DNA from: Rhodosorus marinus
Taxonomy: Eukaryota; Rhodophyta; Stylonematophyceae; Stylonematales; Stylonemataceae
Assembly (NCBI GenBank): GCA_029953675.1
Contig: JAMWBK010000003.1
Span: forward strand, 434,001 to 498,000
Length of the DNA stretch: 64,000 bases
Direction: 5' to 3'
The position numbers were made by a program, and so were the translations under genes. Below the pieces are notes generated by a model that made no database searches, was not told the origin of the DNA, and saw only the letters and a list, made by a program, of their open reading frames with translations. The first letter of the stretch is position 1, and each line of letters begins with the position of its first letter. Below, in pieces: positions 11,470-20,900 of the stretch.

Positions 11470-13813
11470 CAAACCCCACTCTCCTACCCCACCCCTCCAC
11501 CACCTGCCCCCCAAAAAAAAAAGAATCCCTCCAAATATGCAAGACCTGTCGTCGATCAAACACCTGTCTACTCAACACTCAACATCCACCCAACCCTCCC
11601 ACCACTGGCCCGGCCCCCCCCACCCTCTCCATCAAAACCTACTACCAAAAAAAATCACAAACCCTCCCACTCACCTCCCCATCCTCATCCCCCTCAAATC
11701 GATCCGTTTTTCTCAGCAAAAAAACAAACCAAAAAAAAAAAAAATCCCCACCCAAAAAGTCCACACTGAACATTTGGCTTTCGTTCATAAAATTACCAAA
11801 ATTAAACAAAACACATATCCGATTCCGATACTTCCGATACTGTATTGTCAATAACTCCAACCAAAAAAAAAACAAATCTCGATATAATGATTGAATCAAT
11901 CTAAAAACGATACTAGTTTTGGTTTTAATGGTTTTTTAAGATATCGTGGAGATCGGTCGTAGGTGTGTATTTTTTCGATAATTCATTTACTTTTAATTTA
12001 ATAAAAAAGGATACGTGTATCTTCTTTTTTTTCCGCGGATGGCACGTTTTGTTTATATTTTGGATGAAAAAACTGTAGTACGGATGAGGAGGGAGGAGGG
12101 GGGGGGGGGATGTTTTAAATGCAGTAATAAAGATTTATTTGGGACGGAAATGGGGATGGGGTGTGTGGTATGTCCCGTCTTGAACGGGAGTAGAAATTTT
12201 GGGTTTTTGGTTTTTGGGAGGGTTTGGACGGTATGAAAAATGGGACATCACACGGTGAGAGGGGGGGGGGAGGCGGAGGGGACCTGTTCACGGTATTTTG
12301 TACAGTGGGAGAACGTGGTTGTGAAATCTACAGCGTTGAGGGCAACGGCAATGTTATTGCCTAACGATCTCGATGTGCGTTTTTGTCTTTTCACGAGCGC
12401 CAAAGCTCGGGCTTTATCTCATTGGCGGCTCCGCCGTGGTCTCTTCCTTTTGATCCTCCCGCTGTTCATTTAGCTTCCCCAAGTTTCAAGCTTTCTAACT
12501 CTGCTTCCAGCTATTGATAACCGTTCGCTTTTATCCTCACAATTCGAATGCGGCCCGAGATATGCCCGGATACTTAGACCGTGCGAGCGAGCTAAGCGAT
12601 AGTCGCAACAATCGCGATTCTAGTAGCCGAGGTGAAGTTGGATCAAGTCCACTGCTCCGACATGCCATGCAGTATATACAACATCCTAGTCGTTGTCTAA
12701 ATTGCACTGTAGACGTTATAAATCCCAATCAAAGCCTGTCATGCTCCAAATTCCATGGTTCCTCCCGGTCACTCTGTGAGCTTCAAAAAAGCCTTCAAAA
12801 CTTTGATGCATGTCCGCGTACTGCCGCGTATTGCGTGCTGACGCGAAAATCAAGGGGTTCACATCACACCATTTTCGACAGTACCAAACTCAAACTAGTA
12901 GTATCCACTAACGTTCACTAACTCCAACTACTTCCGGAGTAGGTAGATCCCACAAGCTCCAGTCATATCGGCGAGCCCAACTGGCTCGTCCAGATTCTGA
13001 TGCCCCACAACGCCGCACAGTCTGCTGCTCACATGAGAACCTCATCACGGCTGCATGTATCACCCAGGTCAAAGGTGAAGTGTGATGATGGGGTATGCAC
13101 GCCAAAAACAACTCGTAAGCAACGAAAACCTGCACCGCCACATGCTCCAAGCAGTCCATCCGCCCAATGCCATTCCCCATAATTCTTTTTCTCTAGCGCA
13201 TCCAATTTTTCTTCATAATACGAAATGAGGCATACTTCATATTGGATTGTGTCTTAGGTACATTAACGAACATATATCTGGGCGAGCTTGTTCATGAATA
13301 TAGGAAATAAGTTGCTCTATCGCGAATGCCCCCCCTTCCCCCTTAAACCGCCCCCTAAATGCCCCAAGTTCGAGAGAGACCGTTTGACATTTTGTCATTA
13401 CAGAGATGCCCCAAAGCCGACTCCAATTTTTTGCCCCCATTTGCCCGATAACTCCTTTCCAACCTCCTCAACAACATGGATGTCGCGACCTGCATGACAC
13501 ACAGTGAAAAAACAACTGGAGACAAATCTACACCCAGAGTACCAAAATGGGTACAGATCAGGAATGGCTATAAAACATCGGTACAAATCAGGAATGACTA
13601 CAATACGAACCGCAGACGAATCAGAAGCATAATTAGGATTGATCATGAGAAATTACATATAAATACGGAGGTATTCGGCCTCCCCTGGATGAGAGAGAGG
13701 AACGTATCCAAAAATAAGAAAACATAAAAAAATAAAGGAAATTAAAAAGAGTTTTTGGAACAAAGACACCCGCTAACTACGAACGTGCCATTTTGGTCTC
13801 ATCGCTTGGTGGT
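11470..13813. other. Long intergenic region with homopolymer runs
   Basis: Upstream of the channel gene, 11490-11770 is C/A-rich on the plus strand (G/T-rich in the channel sense). Runs of at least ten G occur on the plus strand near 12100 and 12255. A local imperfect duplication of about 32 bp begins GTACAGATCAGGAATG at 13551 and recurs at about 13582. Open frames of 60-135 codons (for example 12514-12921) have no recognisable family or codon bias. I see no RNA gene. Confidence 0.4.
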
Positions 13814-13903
13814 AAACCTGAAACCCGGAACCCTGAAACCTGGAACCCTGAAACCTGGAACCCTGAAACCTGGAACCCTGAAACCTGGAACCCTGAAACC
13901 TGA
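13814..13903 (+). repeat. 15-bp tandem repeat, about six units
   Basis: The unit CCCTGAAACCTGGAA repeats head to tail almost perfectly, with one variant at the 5' end. It lies directly before the gag ATG at 13910. It could be part of the leader of the retroelement or a satellite that expanded beside it. Confidence 0.95.
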
Positions 13904-13909
13904 GAGCGA

Positions 13910-14344
13910 ATGTCGTCGCTCATAAAGATCCAGGCCCCGCAACCGAAGGCTTACGACGGACGCCGGGATGCATTGCTGATTAGCACGTTCCTAAACAGCT
14001 TACGAACATATTTTAAATTAGCGCGACTACCCGAAGACGACGAGGAATATAAGATTACCCTGGCCGAGGGTTATCTCACTGGAGACGCATCGTTTTAGTG
14101 GTCGTTAATTCCTGAGGATAAGCGACCGGACACTTTCGACGAATTCGAGTCTACGTTGAAAGCACAATTCTATCCGGCGGATGCCAAAATCAGGGCTAAA
14201 CAGCAGCTCGCGAAGGTCGTACAGCGCACATCGGTTGCGGCATACTCTGCGTACTTCAACAGATGCCTTATCCGAGTGGGCATCATTTCGGATTCCGAAA
14301 AATTTGACCGCTTCGTCGAAGGACTCAAACCCGACTTCAAATAA
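13910..14344 (+). pseudogene. Retrotransposon gag (capsid) remnant
   Basis: The frame from the ATG at 13910 reads into a Ty3/gypsy gag capsid-like protein, with motifs AYDGRRD, FLNSLRTYF, FYPADAK and AAYSAYFNR. It is interrupted by a TAG at 14096-14098 and ends at a TAA at 14342. Downstream, in another frame at about 14560-14620, lies a zinc knuckle of the C-X2-C-X4-H-X4-C type (CDYCGKSCHTKRIC). The capsid and nucleocapsid pieces are therefore out of register. Confidence 0.85.
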
Positions 14345-14679
14345 TACATTTATATACAAGATGTAACAACCTCCGAAGAGGTTTTTACAGCCTCAAGCTC
14401 TCGCGGTGGTAGCCAGCTACAGCTCGGGGCCGGACACCGGAGCATCGAAACAGCGGAAACCGGAACCAAGGGAAACTACCTTCAAGAGTAGAGGAACCCG
14501 CTCGGGCAGAAAGTATCTACCTACGATACAGGAGCTAACACGTCGCAACTGTGCCAACATTATCTGCGACTACTGTGGAAAAAGTTGCCATACGAAGCGC
14601 ATTTGCCGGAGTAATCCAGGAAGGGATCCGACTGTTGCGAAGTCGGCACCACCCCTAACCCAGCAATAAAAAGAGCAGA

Positions 14680-15141
14680 AGTAGGGGACGCTGTTGCTGT
14701 TGCTGAAGAAGGCGTCCCGATTCCTCTCCACGGGGATATGACAGTCAAAGGGTTGGTCAACGGCAAGGAAACCCCCCTGCTGATCGATACAGGTAGCAGC
14801 CATTCTGTCATAAGGGGATTGCCAGAATCGAGGCCGTTGTTACCTTCCCGACATAGCGATTGGACACAGCGTCACCGGGCGCATCGATTGACATCCTGGG
14901 TGAGGCCGATGTGACCCTACAGCTAGGTGGTCATCACTTCGATTGGCAGCCCTATGTAGTTGAAGACGCTGCGAGCCCCGGATATTTAGGAAGAGATTTC
15001 CTACAAAAATACAACCCGCAGCTGAATTTACACAACCACAACCTGATCATACATCCACAACAACCTGAAGAAGAAAACCCTGAAAATTATCCGGGAAATC
15101 AACCTGAAAAACTCCTTGCTGATGACCATGCTCAACCTTGA
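14680..15141 (+). pseudogene. Retrotransposon aspartic protease and Pro/Glu/Asn-rich linker remnant
   Basis: Around 14740-14815 the sequence encodes PLLIDTGSSHSVI, the catalytic D-T-G-S of a retropepsin. From 14860 another frame gives the protease second half, including YLGRDFLQKY. After about 15050 the reading becomes a low-complexity stretch of PEENPEN and similar words, continuing out of frame to about 15290, then LPPWRKV and the pre-RT motif. Frame changes split the protease. Confidence 0.8.
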
Positions 15142-15439
15142 GAAAATCCTGAAAATCTTAAAAACCCTGAAGAAATGAATCCGGGAGAAAATAACCCCGA
15201 CGGAAATTACTCTGAAAAACCAGAAAACCAGAGGACACTCCTGAACATAAACAACCAGAGGAGTATCCTGAGGACATCAAGACATTACCCCCTTGGCGAA
15301 AGGTGAACTTCGCAATTGAATTGAAGCCCGGAGCAACACCAACGTCGTCTGCACCGACGCCAGCAACGGGGGGCACGTTCGTCGTCTGCACCGACGCCAG
15401 CAACAGGGGGGCAGGTGCTGACGACGAAACGTCCTCTCG

Positions 15440-16345
15440 AAATCCGGATTGCGTAAAACTGGATCCTTCGATAGTTCCGCCCGTAACTTGTCGAATGCTT
15501 GCTGCTTCAATGCCCCCCATTGGAATTTACTATTCTTCTTCGTCAGTTCTGTTAGTGGTGACGCAATTAAGCTGAAATCTGGCACATAGTTCCATAAATA
15601 CCCCGTGAAGCCTAGGAATGCGTGGATGTCGTGCACATTCCCTGGGGTTTTCCACTTCAAAAGGGCGGCAAGTTTCGCCGGGTCTGGTCTGCGTACTCCA
15701 CTTCCCACGAGGTGACCCAGGTACTTCGTTCCTGGTACGCCAAATGCACATTTCGATTGTTTGCTGTACAATCTAGCCTCCCGTAATTTCGTGAACACGA
15801 TGTCGACATGTCTTCGGTGCGTCTCCAGGATCGGCATGTAAATCATGATTTCATCAAAGAAGATGGTCACAAAAACGCCCAACTCATCGAAGAAGAGTTG
15901 ATTCAGCAGTCTCGTAAAGCTGCCGGGGCATTTGTGAGGCCAAACGGCATCACAAGCCATTCATATAATCCGAACGGCGTTGTGAAAGCCGTCTTGGGAA
16001 AATCCTTTCCCTCCACTATGAGTTGCCAATAGCCGCTCCTTAAGTCGATGACGCTTAGGTATGAGGCGGTACCCAGCGCATCCAGGCAGTCATCAATCCT
16101 CGGAGGGCTCGTCTTATTCGGTATCGTCTGTTGATTTCGCCCACCGTAGTCGATACACAATCTTTTTCCGCCATCTTTCTTATCCACGAACAGACAGGGT
16201 GACGCGAATGGTGAGGAGCTAGGTCGAATCAGGTTTTTAGCTAATAGATCCTGCAGCTGCGACTTCAATTCCTGCTGATCCACCAGGCTCATCCTATAGG
16301 GTCGTCGCGACGTTGGTGTTAATAAAAACAGCCTGTCCTTACATG
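15440..16345 (-). pseudogene. Retrotransposon reverse transcriptase, inverted and frameshifted
   Basis: On the minus strand the frame starts [10 protein letters not shown] and continues with the Ty3/gypsy RT hallmarks [34 protein letters not shown] and [10 protein letters not shown] single-base frameshift near 15930-15950 moves the rest (RLLNQLF, then KYLGHLVG and FLGFTGYLWNYV) to another frame. The catalytic box reads F-F-D-E instead of the usual Y/F-x-D-D, so the enzyme would be inactive. The segment ends near PDFERTF, where RNase H should follow in the same direction but is found inverted. Confidence 0.88.
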
Positions 16346-17188
16346 CTGTCCCCGATTTTTGTTGTTTTTTTTGCTTCTACTGGACCTCTTTATCTTCCAA
16401 CAAAACTTGCATTTCAATGGCCACCCTTTGGCGTGATGTATTGAACAGTAACCGTTAATTAATTTTCAATAAGATTCATATATCAAAATCTAGAAATTAC
16501 TCCCACACCCCTTCTTCCCACAGAAAGATTTATTTTGACATACTGACAACCCCCCCTGGTATCAGATCTAAGCAAATATTAACAAGAATAATTTATATTC
16601 AATATTTCCAATTTGGCGAGATCGATCAACTTAAGACGTAGTACTCCTCCATTTTTCATTCCTTTTCTTCTCTTTTTCTTCTGATATCTAAGAAATTTTT
16701 TCTTTGGTTGAAAATGAGCGAAAAAAGTACTTATTATGTATTTTAGTAAGTTTTGGAGGATTTTTCCATAATGGAGTTGTACATCATGGCATGATGGGGA
16801 AGACGCTACGAGAACTGAAAATGAGACTTTTTTCTTCTGGTTTTTAAAAATACTTGATCATGAATTATTGAAAATAGTTAGCACGCAATTTAGTTTTAAT
16901 TTTTTTTTGCTTTTTTGTGAGGAGTTCGATTGTCATCTACTGAAATGAGACTCCAAGGCTGCATGGTATAAAACGCAAAAGTTTGGTTGAGAGAAGTGTG
17001 TATGGATATGAGGTTTGGGAGGGAGGGGAGGGGAGGAGGGAAAGAAAAGGACTTCTAGCTCGTTTAGAAGTTTTGCTTTTGTTTTGGGTGTTGTTGTATC
17101 TGCTGAGTTCTTGACCTCGCTGCTGGTGTTGATTTGAGCGCGGTTTGGCCCTTTGTTTTTTCATTGAGTTTTGGGAGGTTGGGAAGTT
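16346..17188. other. AT-rich spacer, no gene seen
   Basis: Low-complexity, AT-rich sequence between the retroelement remnant and the F-box gene. The long minus-strand frame at 16937-17647 is antisense to the F-box gene and low in complexity. The stretch just before 17189 would hold the F-box promoter. Confidence 0.5.
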
Positions 17189-17616
17189 ATGGATCTGCGG
17201 GTGTCGGGGGTAGAGCTGCCTTCGGAATTGGAGGTGAAGATCCTTGAGCTGCTGGCGAATGATTTGTCCTCGATAATGACTGTTAGACGGGTGTGCAGGC
17301 GCTGGAAGGATATTGTTGACAGCAATAGAGTTATCTGGAAAACGATCCCACTCCAACTGCCCACGCGGTTCCCCGCACAGGCTGAGAAATGGTAGGGTAT
17401 AATTCTTTTTGGTTGGGTGTGCTACTGGGTAGCTCTTAACTGAAAAGGTTCTATGCCCGACGACGTAGGTATCGAAAAGCTGCCGAATTCGGAAACCAAA
17501 ACGCCTACGTTCTTCTGGCACTGCTTTATTCATACGGCTATTCGTGCGCGTGCCATTCAGTTCCCCAGATGGCGACAGGGTTGAGCGTCCCGTCGGCGTA
17601 CAGACTGCTCGTGTAA
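17189..17616 (+). CDS. Short F-box protein with one Sel1-like motif
   Basis: Exons 17189-17391 and 17469-17616 join across a 77-bp intron to give 116 residues. Residues 7-52 form an F-box (LPSELEVKILELL, then VRRVCRRWKDIV), the module that binds Skp1 in SCF ubiquitin ligases. Exon 2 opens WYRKAAEFGNQNAY and LLALLYSYGY, which matches the first helix pair of a Sel1-like repeat. F-box plus Sel1 proteins are known in plants. Here the frame stops soon after one repeat, so the gene is either truncated or has another intron from about 17550 or 17611 that I could not place. The substrate is unknown. Confidence 0.6.
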
Positions 17617-17901
17617 GGCGCCAAGGAGGGAGGGTAGTGCACCACATTTTTCCAGAGGCTGAAGTTCGAAAACTTCATGCGAACCAAGCTTCATCGGTTG
17701 TTTCCAAGCGGTCCAAGAGGAAGGAATGACCTTAAAGGACTGCTGCTTGAGTCCAAAAAGGACCTTGATCCCTTCTTTGAGACCCGAGACGTTCACAATT
17801 CATCCCAAAGAGGCACACATGAGCCGCGCCCGGCTCATGAGTGTTGGCGCGCATTTCGCTAAAATTTCCAGGTTCAACAATAAGTAAATTAAATTTAATT
17901 T

Positions 17902-20900
17902 CTAGTTAAGATAGCCTCGACAATTCTTCGACCTACACAGGCAAGAAATCTTCTCGTCGTCGTCCTCGAGCTCAAACTTGTAGTCGTATGTGATTTCCTC
18001 CCCGGGCGCGAGCCTTCGTTTGCTGTAAAACACAATCTTCGGTTCCTTTTGCACCTCAATGATGCGCGCATCGACGTTGGGTTCACAGCTGTGGTTGATA
18101 TATCGGGACAGTGCACCGTTCCTTGTAGCATCCACGACGGCTTCCTCGCTCACCCGGAACATGTACGAATCGCCCATTCCCAATCGCTGATACATCCTTT
18201 CCCTCGAGTCGGCGACACTGTTCCTGACGAGTTCGCCTATATACTCCACAACATACTCGCCGGCCTCGATAGACTCAACCGCGTAAAGGCCAAGACCGTG
18301 AATTCTCGACTTGCCAGCCCTGAGGTTCTTCCTCTGCGTCTTCAGAGAAAGCTTGCTCAACAGAGAGGATACTTCACAGTGGAGTCCGGCGTTCCTGCGT
18401 AGGCCTCTCACCGCCCCTCTCTTCCAAGTCTGGTGGGCAGAGTCTTTTATCTCGATCGAAGGTAGGTCTTCCACTACAGATGACTTCATCAAGGGATCCA
18501 CCTTACGATAAGGCTCCGTGCGAGCGCAACCGCTTGGGTTCTCAATAAGAGGCTCCTCTCGCGGCCCCTCAGCATCCGAAGCGGAATCCTCGGCTTCCTC
18601 GCTGCTCACTCCCTCAGAAACCTCGGACACAGCCTCCTTCAGCTCCGGAGACAACCTCTTTCTCAGTCTAGACGAAATATCTTCGCCAGTGGGGACGCCC
18701 TCGACGATCAGCTCCTCCGTGATAGAACCAGACGTCTCATCATCGTCGCTTCCCTGCGGCTTCTTCCGCTTGTACCTCGAGCGCCGTGCTTCTCGCGGGA
18801 GGTGAGTTTTTCCAACCGGAATCTCCCTTCGCTCAGCAGTTCCTTCCTTGCCTGGGATTCCCTTCTCAATGCGTTGCACCTCGGTCTGTTTTCCTTTCGC
18901 ATCTCCCGGCTGCTGCGCGTCGACATCGCCCTTCTTAAGCGCGTACTGGAAGCCTAGCTTTGGCAGGGTATTCAGCATGGCCGAAAGCGATGAAGTCCTA
19001 ACTCGAGATCGCTCATTCTCAGTAACCGTCTTCGAAACGCAGTTGACAGCCTCATTATCTACAATGTCACGAATTTCCTTGAAGACGGCTTCTTTCAGTA
19101 CACGCCTAGCCAGGCTGCAAGTATCTTCGAGCAGTTCTTCTTTGCTGATTGGTGGTCGGGTGACCTTTCCTAGCAGATACATCTCCTCCCCACGAGAAAT
19201 CTCGTAGGTGTGCATGAAAACTCCAAATCGACTCCCTCGGATCAGACGATCTTCATCGTCCGCTCCTCGTATTGATTTGTGGCAAAAGTCCCTCCTACCC
19301 TTGGACGTGAACACGACGATCCAGAACGGGCCGGTGCTCTGGACTTTGATACACCCATACTTCACGAAAAACAATTTCACGTCCACCTCCTTCACGTGTA
19401 CTGGAAGCATAGCCACTCGCAAGGCTGGTAGACTGGGAACGCGATTGTCCTCGCCGGCCGTGAGATTCCTCGCATGCTTCTGAGTACTCCCTTGATCCTC
19501 GTCCCCTAGCTTGCTGTGTAGTTGAGCTTCTTCCCGCTGTTTTCGCTGCTTTTCTTGCTCTTCCTTCATCTTTCGCTTCTTCTCCTCAGCTTGTTCAATC
19601 TGTTTCTGTCTCTCAGCGGCCTTTTCAAGCTCTATAGTTTTCCTACGCTCTTCGTCCTCTTGTAAGCGCTTCACCCGGGCTGCCTCCTCGTCCTCGTCAC
19701 GCTTTCGTAGTCGTTCAAGCTCAACATTTGCTTTCTTAAACAAAGGATCAACTTCAATCTCAAGTGAGCGGCCGAGGAACTTCCTCCCACGGAAGGCTTT
19801 CAACGCAACCTCTGATTCGCGCCTGGAGCAAAACCTGACATGCGCTATGCCGGCATGTGCTCCTTTGTGTCGATAGACTTTGACCTCGGCAACCTTGCCG
19901 TAGTTTGAGAACTCCTGCTGAAGGAACCTCTCGGTGACATTGTTGTTCAAATTCGACAGGAGTAAGACGCGCTCGTCATCAGTAGGATCGTTTTCGTCCC
20001 TCCCATAACGCGGGAGCACGCCAAGAAGTTTCCTCACGGGGCCCGACGCTCTTTCTCGCGGGTCAGCCAATGGAAGCCAAGAGTTCGAGCCCTGAGCTGG
20101 CACTCCGACATCAACGTATCCCCGAACACTGTATTTCCGGATACCTTTCTGCGAATCCGAGCCTATTCCTACGAAGCGCCAATCGTCCCCTCGCAGCGTG
20201 CTTAAACAGGCCACAGCTTCACCGGTGGAGAGCTCTCCCAGGATACGCTTGAGAGCCACAACGCTGCTCTCCCTCGTATCCTGCGTACCAGGTACTTCTT
20301 CTTCAATATCCATGTCATCACTATCGTCATGCTCATCCCCCGCCAGTTTGTGCGGCTCAGGAGGGCCAGGAGGGCCCATGTATATGTTCACTTCGTTTGC
20401 TGCAGTAGCAGAAACCAGTTCAGGCTTTCCCGGGACCGCGTCGATCTGAAATCTAGCCTGTGCGAATACGGTACTCCCCGAAGCCTTTGGTTCCTTGATT
20501 GTGGCTATGAGCGTCGTCATCCCAGGCCCTTTCTCCTGGGAGGTCTCAGCGACTTCGCTCTGTGCTTGGACGCCGCTGGCCTGTATCTCATTCTGCTTTG
20601 TCTGACGCGCCATCTCTGAGAACGGATTCGTCGTCCTCCGCGGCTTGCTGCTGTCACGCCCCCGAATCATTCCCATTCGAACTGGCTGGTGGTCACGGCT
20701 AAGCACGTTCTTCCCGATTCCCGTGGCCTCGAGTCGCTTCGATGGGTTTTGAACTGTAACCCCTCTTTCGGGTTCCATGCCGTTGAGCTGTCCGCTAAAG
20801 GCAAAGTAAGAGGGCTGATCATTCCTGCCCTCAGCATCATCGCGGGGTGCAAGCTCGGCTTCTGTTGAGTTCAGAGAATCCTGGAAGCCGTTTGGTGCAG

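Larger units (their letters stand above)
13814..16345. mobile_element. Decayed Ty3/gypsy-type LTR retrotransposon with inverted RT segment
   Basis: The plus strand carries gag and protease pieces in the expected order. The reverse transcriptase core is on the minus strand between about 15430 and 16345. The plus strand also keeps the linker before RT (FAIELKPGATPTS, about 15305-15347) and a duplicated RNase H start (VVCTDASN). So gag, protease and RNase H run one way and RT the other. The same 13 bp (AACACCAACGTCG) occur on the plus strand at 15335-15347 and inverted at 16308-16320, the two ends of the flipped segment. No integrase and no clear LTR pair were found. In-frame stops and a frameshift show that the copy is dead. 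Confidence 0.85.

Noticed and set aside
12514-12921. 135-codon plus-strand frame
   Set aside because: No homology, no splice context and no codon pattern like the neighbouring genes.
13240-16700. A pair of LTRs around the retroelement
   Set aside because: I compared the flanks by eye and found no direct repeat longer than about 12 bp; a self-alignment would be needed to be sure.
16937-17647. 236-codon minus-strand frame
   Set aside because: It is antisense to the F-box exons, Pro/Ser/Gln-rich, without domain, and spans the clear F-box intron.
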